Part shown: piece by piece, positions 1-8,551 of the stretch
Position numbering within the stretch: the first letter of the stretch is position 1
Layout of the letters: every line of letters begins with the position of its first letter
Assembly (NCBI RefSeq): GCF_030719035.1
Contig: NZ_CP132203.1
Location: forward strand, 1,612,001 to 1,676,000
Direction: 5' to 3'
Origin: Hahella sp. HNIBRBA332
GTDB taxonomy: Bacteria; Pseudomonadota; Gammaproteobacteria; Pseudomonadales; Oleiphilaceae
DNA: 64,000 bases
Notes under the pieces: model-generated
What the model was told of the DNA's origin: nothing
Seen by the model: the letters and a program-made list of their open reading frames with translations, nothing else
Database searches by the model: none
Program-made: the position numbers and the translations under genes

Positions 1-714
1 GCCGCGGACCTGATTGAGCTCAAGGCTGCTGCAGACCCCTGGCCACCTTTTATTGATCCCGAACACCCCCAGGGCGGCGTCTCTGTTGAAATCGCCAATG
101 CTGCTTTCGCCACCCAGGGGTACAAGGTAAAGCAGCTTATCGTCCCTTGGGCGCGGGCGGTGGAAGGAACCCGGCGCGGAACCTTCGATCTGATTCTGGA
201 CGCGTGGTGGAGTCAGGAGCGCTCAGCGTTGTTCGCCTACAGCGCCCCTTATCTTATAAACGAAGTCAAATTCATCAAACTCAAGGGCGACCTGTTCGAG
301 TATAAAGGGTTGCAGAGTCTGCGCGGCCGAGTGATTGGCGTAGTGCGAGGGTACGCCTACAACGACGCTTTCATGGAGGCCGATTACTTTACCCGTCTGG
401 AAGTCACTCAGTTCATGCAAAGCGTCTTGATGCTGTCGCAGCGACGGGTCAATCTGACTCTGGAAGATGAACTGGTGGCCCGTTATCGCATCCAGCGGGA
501 AGAGCCTGCGCTGTTGCCGATGTTGGAATTCGTGGAGCCGCCCCTGAGCGCCAACAAACTGTACGTTATCAGCGGCCTGGAAAATCCACGTCACCAGCAA
601 TATATCGACGCTTTCAATCGGGGGCTGGCCATTATCAAGGAGAATGGCGAGTTCGAGCGGATCCTGAAGGAAAACGGCCTAGTGGATGGCGAGCGCGTTC
701 ACGAAGGTCCCTGA
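1..714 (+). CDS. Periplasmic solute-binding protein (SBP_bac_3-like), 5' end outside window
   Basis: The frame is open from the first base of the window, so this is the C-terminal 237 residues of a longer protein. It reads like an extracellular solute-binding domain of the amino-acid ABC transporter type. A WPPFID-like strand near the window edge is followed by the short motif DLILDAWWS and the typical YSAPYL segment (about residues 80-85 of the visible part), and the helical tail contains GLAIIKENGEF. Related stand-alone proteins are common in marine gammaproteobacteria, often without permease genes. The ligand cannot be read from sequence. The last 16 bases overlap, tail to tail, the 3' end of the minus-strand kinase/phosphatase gene. 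The GTG at 160 is an internal codon, not the start. Confidence 0.75.
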   Translation, partial: AADLIELKAAADPWPPFIDPEHPQGGVSVEIANAAFATQGYKVKQLIVPWARAVEGTRRGTFDLILDAWWSQERSALFAYSAPYLINEVKFIKLKGDLFEYKGLQSLRGRVIGVVRGYAYNDAFMEADYFTRLEVTQFMQSVLMLSQRRVNLTLEDELVARYRIQREEPALLPMLEFVEPPLSANKLYVISGLENPRHQQYIDAFNRGLAIIKENGEFERILKENGLVDGERVHEGP

Positions 715-2426
715 CAGGAAAACAGGACCAACACCAGCAACAAAATCAGCGCCCAGAATCCTGACAGCATCTGCCAGAACATGACCGGGCTGCGATCTTC
801 CATCTCCAGGGGATTGTCTTGCAGGAACGCCGGATTAGGGTTCTTCAGATCTTGCAGCAACGCGTCCATGGTCTGATAACGTTGATCCAGATCGAACGCC
901 ACGCCTTTTTGCAGCGCCCGGTCGAACCAAAGTGGAATCACCGGGTTGAACTGCATGGCGGAGCGATAACGTAGGCGATCATAATCAAAACGAGACCGAC
1001 ATTCGTTGATTGGGTCGCCATAGGGCAGTTCACCTGTGAACATTTCGTAGGCGATGGTCGCCAGGGCGTAGAGATCGCCCCGCGCGCCGGTGTTCTGGCC
1101 TAACAGATACAGCGGGTCCGAATAGGAGGCGGTGCCCAGCGCAGCGACATGCTCCAGGGGACGGAAAACCTCGGCGACCCCCGCCACATAAACGGAGCCG
1201 AAGTCGATGATCGTCGCCTGGTTATCGGGACTGATGATGATATTGGCTGGTTTCAGATCCTGATGAATAGTGTCTTGGTTATGCAGCGCGGACAATCCGT
1301 CGGCGATTTGCTCGATCAGCGTAAAGGCGGTTTTGGGCTTGGGAAATGGATGCTCCTTGATCCATTGCTGCAGCGTGATTCCCTCCACATGCTCCATCAA
1401 ATAATAAAGGCAGGTTCGCGGTTGCGGCTGCTCAATGATGCGCACCACATGGGGATTGTCGATGCGTTTGCCGATCCACTCTTCCTGAATGAAGCGGTCG
1501 ATGTAGCTGACGTCGCCCAAATAGTTGCGCGATGGTGTTTTCATTACCCAGCGCTCGCCGCTGTCCTGGTCTCTCACCAGATACAACTGACTGCGTGAGG
1601 AAGCGAAAATTTCTTCTTCGACGACAAGACCGTCCAGCGTCATGCCGGGCTCCAACTCCGGAGGAAAGGGCAGGCGGGTTAACTGGCTGCTGTAATCTTC
1701 CAGCGTGGTTTCCGGTAAATCATCCACCGCCAGGACGATAGCGCTGATGTTATCGTTACTGCCGGCTTGCAAAGACTGTTGCAGCAACTCATCCACCGCC
1801 TCCTGTGCGGTGGGCGCATGATCGACGATGTGTTTGATCTGATCGTCGTCGAGAAAATCATGTACGCCATCGGAAGTGAGGATCAGAATATCGCCAATTT
1901 CCAGCGGGGTCTTGCCGTAATCAATGGGCAGATTGTTATCCATGCCGACCGCCCGGGAGAGCATCTTTCTACCACCTCCCAGACTGACGATGTGGTCCCG
2001 CGTCAGGCGGCTCAGTTCGCTATGACGCAACAGATAGATGCGGCTGTCGCCCACATGAAAAATATGCGCGGTGCGGGATTTGAGAATCAAGGCGGAAAAG
2101 GTGCAGAGATAGCCTTTGGCCTCATGCACGAACTCCTGGCTTTTGCGGTACAGTCTGAGATTGAGTGAGGAGAGTATCTTCTGTCCTGCGTGACTTACCG
2201 CCCAGGTGTCCGGCGTCTTCTGATAGTCGGCGATGAACAGGTCCACCGCTGTTGCGCTGGCTTCCTTGCCGGCTTCCGCGGAGCTGACTCCGTCCGCCAG
2301 TGCGGCGACGACGCCTTTGCTGTGCAGGCGTCGCTCCTGTGATGGGACGCACACCGCCACTGCGTCTTCATTTAGGGCTTTGACGCCGGCGGCGGTGATT
2401 GAGCCGTAGTGGACGATCAGAGGCAT
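699..2426 (-). CDS. Bifunctional PP2C phosphatase / Ser-Thr protein kinase, membrane anchored
   Basis: This 575-residue protein fuses an N-terminal PP2C phosphatase to a Hanks-type kinase and ends in a membrane helix. The phosphatase part (about 1-235) shows the metal-binding aspartates in NED (residue 21), ADGV (45), VGDSR (127), SDGVHD (186) and SNDNIS (225). The kinase part (about 265-530) has the ATP lysine in WVMK (296), the catalytic loop as HQD (388-390) with LKPAN, and DFG (408-410). The last 25 residues hold one hydrophobic helix, so both enzymatic domains probably face the cytoplasm. The catalytic loop has Q where most kinases have R (HQD for HRD). In marine gammaproteobacteria such fusions sit beside nitrate transporter genes, as here, 17 bp downstream of the transporter, so co-transcription and a role in nitrate assimilation control are likely. 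Substrates are unknown. Confidence 0.9.
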   Translation of the reverse strand: MPLIVHYGSITAAGVKALNEDAVAVCVPSQERRLHSKGVVAALADGVSSAEAGKEASATAVDLFIADYQKTPDTWAVSHAGQKILSSLNLRLYRKSQEFVHEAKGYLCTFSALILKSRTAHIFHVGDSRIYLLRHSELSRLTRDHIVSLGGGRKMLSRAVGMDNNLPIDYGKTPLEIGDILILTSDGVHDFLDDDQIKHIVDHAPTAQEAVDELLQQSLQAGSNDNISAIVLAVDDLPETTLEDYSSQLTRLPFPPELEPGMTLDGLVVEEEIFASSRSQLYLVRDQDSGERWVMKTPSRNYLGDVSYIDRFIQEEWIGKRIDNPHVVRIIEQPQPRTCLYYLMEHVEGITLQQWIKEHPFPKPKTAFTLIEQIADGLSALHNQDTIHQDLKPANIIISPDNQATIIDFGSVYVAGVAEVFRPLEHVAALGTASYSDPLYLLGQNTGARGDLYALATIAYEMFTGELPYGDPINECRSRFDYDRLRYRSAMQFNPVIPLWFDRALQKGVAFDLDQRYQTMDALLQDLKNPNPAFLQDNPLEMEDRSPVMFWQMLSGFWALILLLVLVLFSCQGPS

Positions 2427-2443
2427 GATTGACTCATGACGGC

Positions 2444-3919
2444 TCAGCTTACATCGATCATATGCACGGTGCCGTCAGGCATAACTTCCGCGATTTGGCC
2501 GCTGGGCTCGTCCAGGAACCAGCAGGCGACGAACACCACCGCTGCGGAAACGGCGATTACCTGGAAGAAGGTGCTGTAATCGACGAATGAGAGTACGGTC
2601 AGGTAGGCGACTCCGCCCACGTTGCCGTAAGCGCCGGCCATGCCTGCAATTTGTCCGGTCATGCGCCGTTTGACCAGAGGTACGATGGCGAACACCGCGC
2701 CTTCGCCGGCCTGCACGAAGAAAGAGCAGCACATGGTGGCGGCCACCGCGAGGGGCAGCCACCAGCTACCGTCGATCATGCTGAGCACGAAGTAACCTCC
2801 GGCCAGACCGCCGATCAGCAACATCATGCTCTTGCGACGACCGATCTTATCGCTGAAGTGTCCCCCGGTGGGGCGGGCCACCAGATTCATGAACGCGAAA
2901 CCAGAAGCGAGCAGACCTGCTTTGACTGGATCCAGACCATCAAAGGTCTCCAGGAAGAATAGCGGCAGCATGGACACCACCGCCAGTTCTGAACCAAAGG
3001 TCACGAAGTAAGCCAGATCCAGCAGCGCCACTTGTTTGAACTTGTAGCGTTCATACTCTGGCGCGCCGTGAGTCAGGTTTTCCTTGTTGACCTTCCAGAT
3101 CTGGCTGGTCTGGAACAGGAACAGTATTACCAGGGCGATCCATAAAATGTACATGGTGTTGTCAGTGAGCAGGGCGACGCCGGCGGGAGACAGTTTCCAG
3201 GCCAGTACCGCCAGGGCCAGGTACATCGGCACGTTCATCACCAGGTAGAAGATAAAATCGCCTTTGCTGGTGACCTCCAGGCCGCCGGATTTTTTCGGTT
3301 TGAAGTAGGTTGAGCCTTTGGGCGTATTGCGGGCTACTTTGTAGTAAATGATGCCGTAGAGGAAGGTGAGTACACCAGTCAGGCCCAGAGCGTAGCGCCA
3401 TCCGTCATCGCCGCCGAACAGCAGGGCGAGTGTGGGAAGCGTCATGGCGCCGGCGGCGGATCCGAAGTTGCCCCAGCCGCCGTAGATGCCTTCAGCGATG
3501 CCAACCTGTTTGGCGGGAAACCATTCACCTACCATGCGAATGCCGATCACGAAGCCTGCGCCGACGAAGCCGAGCAGGAAACGGAACAAGGCCAGGGACT
3601 CATAGGTGTCCGCCATGGCGAAGCCGGCGCAGATGAATGAAGAGGAGATCAGCAAGCCGCTATAAACCAATCGTGGACCGTACTTGTCGACCAGAATGCC
3701 GATCAGGATCCGCGCCGGAATCGTCAGCGCGACGTTGAGAATCAGAAGGGCTTTGATCTGCTGGCTGCTCAGATCCAGCGCCTCTTTAATGAATACCATC
3801 AAAGGCGCATGGCTGAACCACACCACAAAGGTCAGGAAAAACGCGAACCAAGTGATATGGAGCGTCTTTATCTTGCCGTCGCTGAAGTTGAATAAATTGA
3901 GTTTGCTGTCAGTACTCAT
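2444..3919 (-). CDS. narK: NarK-family nitrate/nitrite MFS transporter
   Basis: This is a 491-residue major facilitator protein with about 12 membrane segments. It carries the two glycine-rich nitrate signature segments of the NarK/NasA family, GWGNFGSAAG in the first half and AGAYGNVGGVAYL in the second. The frame continues 28 codons upstream of the start chosen here. ATG at 3919 is preferred because it is preceded by a strong GGGGAG ribosome site and begins the family-like segment MSTDSKLNLF. It moves nitrate, nitrite or both across the inner membrane. The PP2C/kinase gene follows after a short gap, which suggests an assimilatory role. It is transcribed divergently from a second NarK-type gene; the shared upstream region holds FNR-like and NarL-like sites. 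Confidence 0.9.
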   Translation of the reverse strand: MSTDSKLNLFNFSDGKIKTLHITWFAFFLTFVVWFSHAPLMVFIKEALDLSSQQIKALLILNVALTIPARILIGILVDKYGPRLVYSGLLISSSFICAGFAMADTYESLALFRFLLGFVGAGFVIGIRMVGEWFPAKQVGIAEGIYGGWGNFGSAAGAMTLPTLALLFGGDDGWRYALGLTGVLTFLYGIIYYKVARNTPKGSTYFKPKKSGGLEVTSKGDFIFYLVMNVPMYLALAVLAWKLSPAGVALLTDNTMYILWIALVILFLFQTSQIWKVNKENLTHGAPEYERYKFKQVALLDLAYFVTFGSELAVVSMLPLFFLETFDGLDPVKAGLLASGFAFMNLVARPTGGHFSDKIGRRKSMMLLIGGLAGGYFVLSMIDGSWWLPLAVAATMCCSFFVQAGEGAVFAIVPLVKRRMTGQIAGMAGAYGNVGGVAYLTVLSFVDYSTFFQVIAVSAAVVFVACWFLDEPSGQIAEVMPDGTVHMIDVS

Positions 3920-4021
3920 ACATCTCCCCTTCGCATAGGGTTGGAAAGGACATGGGAAAGCATTGGCTTTCGTTAGGGACCATGGATGACTGCAATATTT
4001 CATCTGTGCGGTCCAATCGAA

Positions 4022-4035
4022 TTGACCGGTATCAA
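4022..4035. promoter_or_regulatory. FNR/Anr-like box
   Basis: The sequence TTGACCGGTATCAA differs at one base from the FNR/Anr consensus TTGAT-N4-ATCAA. It lies between the two divergent nitrate transporter genes, about 105 bp from the minus-strand start codon and about 250 bp from the plus-strand start. Oxygen-responsive control of nitrate transport by FNR/Anr is established in other bacteria; binding here is inference. Confidence 0.5.
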
Positions 4036-4140
4036 ATTGCTTCAGTGGCCGGTTCGGTCGTGGCGAAGGGCGCTACCTCCAAAGAGATAGCCTCTGCGGG
4101 GCCTGTTTTTGCGGTGTTTATGAGGGATTCAGGAAAAATC

Positions 4141-4156
4141 TACCTATAAGTAGGTA
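4141..4156. promoter_or_regulatory. NarL/NarP-like 7-2-7 site
   Basis: TACCTAT-AA-GTAGGTA forms a 7-2-7 inverted repeat. The first heptamer fits the NarL consensus TACYYMT exactly and the inverted second one matches six of seven positions. It also forms an 18-bp stem-loop-like palindrome with the flanking C and G. Its position, about 130 bp upstream of the plus-strand transporter, is suitable for nitrate-responsive activation. Confidence 0.45.
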
Positions 4157-4285
4157 GCCAAACGCCAGCACAGGAGAGGGCGTGGTTTATTTGGGTAAGA
4201 AGGGTCTTCTTGGCGTTTTTAACCAGTATTCTTGCAACAAAGGCCGATAAAACTCGGCGCAAACTGCTGCATGAGGAAAACGCCA

Positions 4286-5557
4286 ATGCTCTATACCGAA
4301 AAACTGGGACAACGCGCGCTCGCCGCGGCGACGCTGGCGTTCGCCGCCAACTTTTCGGTATGGACGCTGTATGCGGTGCTGGGGCTGCGCATTCGAGAGC
4401 AACTTGACCTCAGCATCGTCCAGTTCGGATTGTTGCTGGCGGCGCCGATGTTCAGCGGCGCGTTGCTGCGCTTTCCCGCAGGCATGCTGAGCGAGGTGAT
4501 GTCCTGCCGGAAGTTGTTTATCTGGCAGATGGCGCTGCTGCCGCCGGCGCTGTTTATGTTGCCGCTGATTTCCAGCTACCAAGGATATCTACTGGCGGGA
4601 TTATGGTTGGGCGTCTCCGGCGTATCTTTCACTATTGGCATTCGCTACGTCACCGCTTGGTTTGAAAGTCGCCGTCAGGGCTTCGCCATGGGCGTGTTCG
4701 GCGCAGGCAACGCCGGCGCGGCGGTGACCCTGGCGCTAGCCCCGGTTATTGAGCGGGTATGGAGCGCTGAGTTAATCGGACCCGCCTATGGGCTGGGGAT
4801 GCTTGTCACCCTGGTGTTGTTCTGGGCGCTGGCGCCGGAGGACACCCGCTACATGCAAACCCGGCGGCGTGCGGATCTGGCGTATCATCTACAGCCGCTG
4901 AAAGATCCCCAGGTGTGGCGCTTCAGCCTGTATTACTACTTCGTATTCGGCAGCTTCCTGGCGTTGTTGATGTGGTTGCCGCACTACTACGTCAATGCGT
5001 ATGGGCTGTCTTTACAGAACGCCATGCTGCTGACGCTGCTATTCGTCACCACTTCCAGCATGGTGCGGGCGCTGGGAGGCTGGTTCGCAGACCGCTATGG
5101 GGGCAGGGCGGTGAACTGGAGCGTGTTCTGGATCTGCTTGGTGTGCTTGTTCTTTCTAAGTTATCCGCCTACTAGCATGACTATTCATGGCGTTGATCGG
5201 GATGTGCAACTGGAAATTCGCGTCAACGTATGGGTGTTCACTCTACTGATGCTGATTATTGGCGTGGCGCAGGGCTTCGGCCGCGCTTCGGTCTACAAAA
5301 TCATCCATGACTACTTCCCCGACCATATGGGCAGCGTCGGCGGAACCGTCGCCACACTCGGCGCCGCTGGCGGTTTCACCCTGCCCATCGCCTTCGCCCT
5401 GGCGGTTGAAGCGCTAGGCGTTCACTCCGCCAGCTTCATGGTGCTCTACGGCGTATTGGCCGCCTGCATGGTGGCCATGTACGCAGCCATCCGTAATGAG
5501 CGCAGCCGACGCCGGGTGCGGGAAGCGAGGGAGCATAACTTTCTGTTGGATGATTGA
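4286..5557 (+). CDS. narK: NarK-type nitrate transporter, second paralogue
   Basis: This 423-residue MFS transporter has about 12 predicted helices. Its nitrate signature segment GVFGAGNAGAAVTLAL follows an RYVTAWF motif, as in the NarK1-type nitrate/proton symporter branch. A second glycine-rich signature, GGTVATLGAAGGFTLP, lies near residue 360. ATG at 4286 is chosen because GAGGAAA lies about 7 bases upstream; an in-frame TTG at 4232 and ATG at 4271 are less likely. It is shorter than and clearly distinct from the divergent 491-residue paralogue, so the two probably differ in coupling or direction (symport versus antiport). No nitrate reductase gene follows: the next 11 kb is an AT-rich accessory island. 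Confidence 0.88.
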   Translation: MLYTEKLGQRALAAATLAFAANFSVWTLYAVLGLRIREQLDLSIVQFGLLLAAPMFSGALLRFPAGMLSEVMSCRKLFIWQMALLPPALFMLPLISSYQGYLLAGLWLGVSGVSFTIGIRYVTAWFESRRQGFAMGVFGAGNAGAAVTLALAPVIERVWSAELIGPAYGLGMLVTLVLFWALAPEDTRYMQTRRRADLAYHLQPLKDPQVWRFSLYYYFVFGSFLALLMWLPHYYVNAYGLSLQNAMLLTLLFVTTSSMVRALGGWFADRYGGRAVNWSVFWICLVCLFFLSYPPTSMTIHGVDRDVQLEIRVNVWVFTLLMLIIGVAQGFGRASVYKIIHDYFPDHMGSVGGTVATLGAAGGFTLPIAFALAVEALGVHSASFMVLYGVLAACMVAMYAAIRNERSRRRVREAREHNFLLDD

Positions 5558-5728
5558 GATTGGAGGGAATTGAACAGCAAATTTGCGGTATTCTTGGAGG
5601 GTTGAGTGAACGCGTGGATCGCCAGCCCTGCTGGGGATGTCTGGTTGCAGGGAGGTCGGAACTGGGCTTAATAGAATTTGGGACGCCAAACCCAAGCGAG
5701 TTTGAATAGCCTTTTGTAGACAGTCGAG

Positions 5729-6325
5729 ATGAAGAAAAAAGTCTCAATTACAATCATACTTATATTTGTTTTAAGCTTGCTTCCATGTATCAGCCGAACC
5801 TGGAAGTTGGCGTCGGACGCACATGGTCTGGTTATACTTGCCACTCTCAACCCGAATGAAATGACATTTAATCCGTATAGCAACGACGGACTGTTTATTA
5901 ATCCAGAAATCGCCTTGCTCTTATTGGAAAATTTCGAGTATCCCTACAGAAGGTGCTCGAGCATTTCTGAAATAATAGAAATTTGTAATACCTCTCTAAT
6001 TACCTGGGTTGGTCGTGCACTGGATACGCATGGACCTGTGCAAACAGAGCGTGGTTATCGCCTGTTGAGCTATTTTATCTCGCGTGGTGAAGACGTTAAT
6101 AAGCTAACCGATGGTATGGCTCCGGTCCACGAGGCGATTCTCTTTCGTAATGCAAAGTATTTAAAAGTATTACTGGACGCCGGCGCGAGCCTTGATATAA
6201 AGATTGAGCGCCCCGGAAGAGAATACGATGGGCTTGATGTACTACAGTTTCTTGAATTACTTGAATCAAAGAAAGACACGAAATTTAATGAAATTCGCAA
6301 AATTATTCAGCAAGTTAAGGCTTAA
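5729..6325 (+). CDS. Ankyrin-repeat protein with N-terminal signal or membrane segment
   Basis: This 198-residue protein begins with a basic MKKK followed by a hydrophobic stretch (about residues 5-20) that could be a signal peptide or an anchor. The C-terminal half contains at least one clear ankyrin repeat, with HEAILFRNAKYLKVLLDAGA (about 131-150) and the preceding SYFISRGEDVNKLTDGMAP. Single-domain ankyrin proteins often sit in immunity-gene arrays of polymorphic toxin loci, and the neighbours here fit that setting. The gene is visibly AT-richer than the transporter upstream. No strong ribosome site was seen, and the exact role is unknown. Confidence 0.65.
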   Translation: MKKKVSITIILIFVLSLLPCISRTWKLASDAHGLVILATLNPNEMTFNPYSNDGLFINPEIALLLLENFEYPYRRCSSISEIIEICNTSLITWVGRALDTHGPVQTERGYRLLSYFISRGEDVNKLTDGMAPVHEAILFRNAKYLKVLLDAGASLDIKIERPGREYDGLDVLQFLELLESKKDTKFNEIRKIIQQVKA

Positions 6326-6379
6326 CAACGCATCGTTAGGGGGAAACTGCGCTGCAATTCGACATTGGGCGCACTGTGT

Positions 6380-6784
6380 ATGAATCTGAAGCAGGTATGT
6401 GAAACACTTTTAGACAACGCTGATATGCGTATTGACTTTAGCGCCTTTCCAAAAGTTACCCTGGATATACTGGTTTATGGAACCATGAACGATAAGTATT
6501 GGAAGGTGGTTTTTGAATGTGGCCAGGTCGTTTACATGGACGCGGAGCTTGACGATGACGCATCGAAAAATGATCTATTTGTCGTCCTGGAAACCCGTGT
6601 AAAAGAAACAACCAAAAGTAAAATAACGCCTTCAGTTCAACATAGAATGAATGATCTACAAGATGAAGACCCTGTGTGGGAGGTGCATTTGTATGGCGGT
6701 ATGTCGCTCACACTGATTACGACAAAGTTTGACTGGAAGCTCGTAGAGCTAGCTGAAAGTGAGTACAACTTGGCTTGCGCCTGA
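6380..6784 (+). CDS. Hypothetical protein in immunity-like array
   Basis: This 134-residue soluble protein has no recognised family. The ATG at 6380 (MNLKQVCETL) is preferred over a TTG five codons upstream, although neither has a clear ribosome site. The sequence alternates predicted strands with a highly acidic segment around MDAELDDDASKND (about 54-66) and ends in a helix. Small, acidic, single-domain proteins of this size, AT-rich and flanked by other orphan small genes, are typical of immunity proteins against toxins. That role is inferred from context only. Confidence 0.5.
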   Translation: MNLKQVCETLLDNADMRIDFSAFPKVTLDILVYGTMNDKYWKVVFECGQVVYMDAELDDDASKNDLFVVLETRVKETTKSKITPSVQHRMNDLQDEDPVWEVHLYGGMSLTLITTKFDWKLVELAESEYNLACA

Positions 6785-6876
6785 TGAGTCAAAGCATGAT
6801 GGCTTGGGTGAGGCTGTCACCTTATTTTTGCATTATGGCGCTATCTGCAGCGTATCAGTACGGATGATTGCGTCAT

Positions 6877-7290
6877 ATGAAAACGGATGAGTTCATCGAA
6901 AATAGAATAAGGTGGAGAGCGCGTGAACACGGAATACCAAAGCAGAGCACTCATTTTTGGGCGGATGTTAAAAATGCGCCTCAAATCCATCTGCCCAAAG
7001 AGCTTGGTAAGCCGATCCTGATATCTTCCAGTAGCGAAGCTGACTTGATTGTTTTATGCACCCGAGGCGCAGCGGTTAAGAGTAATGGACAAGAGACCAC
7101 ACTTAGCTACGAAGACATCGAAGAGATTCGCGATGCGCCAATCATTGAGGATGAAGACAAGGCCGACCTTTCTCGGCTAGTCATTAAACTATCCAGCGGC
7201 AATGAAATATTTGTATCTCCAGAGCCCTACGGTCCTGCATTTTCTATATGGAATATACTGATTATGCTCCAGAGAATGCACAGCTCCTAG
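6877..7290 (+). CDS. Hypothetical protein, possible PH-like fold
   Basis: This 137-residue protein starts at the ATG at 6877 (MKTDEFIENR) rather than at the in-frame TTG at 6868. It shows a run of alternating hydrophobic strands (LIVLCTRGAAV, about 63-73) followed by a turn and RLVIKLSSGNEIFVSP, then a terminal helix WNILIMLQRM. This strand-strand-helix pattern resembles PH-like or profilin-like small domains, but no specific family was recognised. It belongs to the run of small AT-rich genes that includes recognisable immunity families further right. Confidence 0.5.
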   Translation: MKTDEFIENRIRWRAREHGIPKQSTHFWADVKNAPQIHLPKELGKPILISSSSEADLIVLCTRGAAVKSNGQETTLSYEDIEEIRDAPIIEDEDKADLSRLVIKLSSGNEIFVSPEPYGPAFSIWNILIMLQRMHSS

Positions 7291-7430
7291 GTGATTTTGA
7301 CGTTCACACACAAAACGGCTGGGGCGGAAATATTTTCGAAGCCACCTCTTTTGTAAAAAACCTGAAAGGCCGCCATCAAAAATTAGCTTGATGAGCCAAA
7401 TGTTAGGTATTCCAGTAATCGTAGGGCGCT

Positions 7431-8108
7431 ATGGAGTTTAAGGCAGAAATACAGAAATTAATAGGCTTGGAAGTTTCCTTGCCTTGGAAAGGATATGGAT
7501 CGGCTATTTTTCTTGAGCTTGGGACATTGTCTTCAGTTAAAACAAAGCGGGGGCTAAAGGAAAAAGGCGAGGCTTGTATTGCGATTGAATGGGACTGGAG
7601 GGTCGAGCGAGAGGGTAGAATATTGTTTGGGAGTTCAAATTCAAATGTTGAAGTCACTCGCGGTATTCAATCTTTAATGCATTGCCGTATAGAGAGCATA
7701 GAAATCAGTGGTAATGTACCTGAGCTGGAAGTTGTTTTCTCTGATAAAAGCTGTCTAAGATCCATGATAATGGTTACCGGTGATCCTATGTGGTCAATCA
7801 GGCTCCTAACTGGAGAGTGGATTTCGTCTGTCGACGGCAAGCTAAGCGATGAAAATGCAACACCATATCTAACAGAGGAAGAAAAAGAGGCTTTTCTAAT
7901 TGCAGAGGCTGCTGCTGCAAGATGGGGCGTTCCAGAGAGGCAACCGTGTGGCGGGTCTTGTTCGGAGTGTAAGTATTATGCGCCAATAGATGGTAATGGG
8001 CATCTATTGGATTATGGCGTTTGTGTTAGTGGAGACAGCACATTCGATGGTTGCGTGGTCAACTTTCGCAGTGGTTGTCCCAAGTTTTTTGCTAAAGGTT
8101 TTTCATGA
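7431..8108 (+). CDS. Protein with DUF3027-like cysteine-rich C-terminus
   Basis: This 225-residue protein has two parts. The first 140 residues form a beta-rich domain (LPWKGYGSAIFLELG, IAIEWDWRVE) of unknown family. The last 53 residues are a cysteine cluster with Cys at 173, 177, 180, 198, 208 and 216, in an arrangement (CSEC-YY, DYGVC, DGCVV, SGC) that resembles the DUF3027 zinc-ribbon-like domain. The stop codon overlaps the start of the next gene as ATGA, so the two are translationally coupled. The fold suggests metal binding; a role as an immunity or regulatory protein is inference from the array context. Confidence 0.6.
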   Translation: MEFKAEIQKLIGLEVSLPWKGYGSAIFLELGTLSSVKTKRGLKEKGEACIAIEWDWRVEREGRILFGSSNSNVEVTRGIQSLMHCRIESIEISGNVPELEVVFSDKSCLRSMIMVTGDPMWSIRLLTGEWISSVDGKLSDENATPYLTEEEKEAFLIAEAAAARWGVPERQPCGGSCSECKYYAPIDGNGHLLDYGVCVSGDSTFDGCVVNFRSGCPKFFAKGFS

Positions 8109-8353
8109 GCGATAAAAACGATAAAGGAAAAGAGTTGGCTGAGCAGTTAATAGATGCTGGGCTTAAAGGAGTTACTGAGGATATGCTTGAAAACATGTCA
8201 GTAAGGGAGCTTAAGATTCTTCGTGAAAAATTCATAACGGATCTATTTGGTAATAATCGTACGAATATTGTTGACTGTCAGTTTGAAATTACTAGGGAAA
8301 AAATTAGAAAAATAGAAGAAAAGGCGCTTAAAAGACTTCGCGATCATCCCTAA
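8105..8353 (+). CDS. Stand-alone sigma-70 region 4-like domain
   Basis: This 82-residue protein is almost entirely a region 4 of primary sigma factors. MLENMSVRELKILREKF (27-43) aligns with region 4.1 of RpoD. CQFEITREKIRKIEEKAL (58-75) aligns with the 4.2 recognition helix of RpoD (QFDVTRERIRQIEAKAL), and it ends RLRDHP like the RpoD KLRHP. Regions 1-3 are absent, so it cannot be a functional sigma factor by itself. The start overlaps the preceding stop (ATGA). It might mimic region 4 to bind the -35 element, the beta flap, or a toxin aimed at sigma. None of this is shown by sequence alone. Confidence 0.65.
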   Translation: MSDKNDKGKELAEQLIDAGLKGVTEDMLENMSVRELKILREKFITDLFGNNRTNIVDCQFEITREKIRKIEEKALKRLRDHP

Positions 8354-8551
8354 TGGCGTAAATGAGATGGGAGTTAATATATGCCTTTTACGGGGGATGT
8401 TTTAGAAGGCTAAGTATAAGAGAGGAATAGTGGCTGGCAACAGAGGAGAAGTTAGGAAAACCTTTTCTATTGGAATATGCGGGCCTCTTCTAAATCACGT
8501 TGGTGCCTCTCAAGTATTGAGATGTTCAAAAAGATTAATTTTTATCTAATC

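Noticed and set aside
3920..4285. Sigma-54 promoter between the nitrate transporters
   Set aside because: TGCAA at about 3993 looked like the inverted -12 part, but no GTGCCA-type -24 element is at the right spacing.
6323..7400. Integron-like attC sites (GTTAG-type sequences after small genes at about 6334 and 7393)
   Set aside because: No paired RYYYAAC and GTTRRRY sites at proper spacing were found, the spacers do not form an attC hairpin, and no integrase gene is present, so the gene array is not a cassette array on this evidence.
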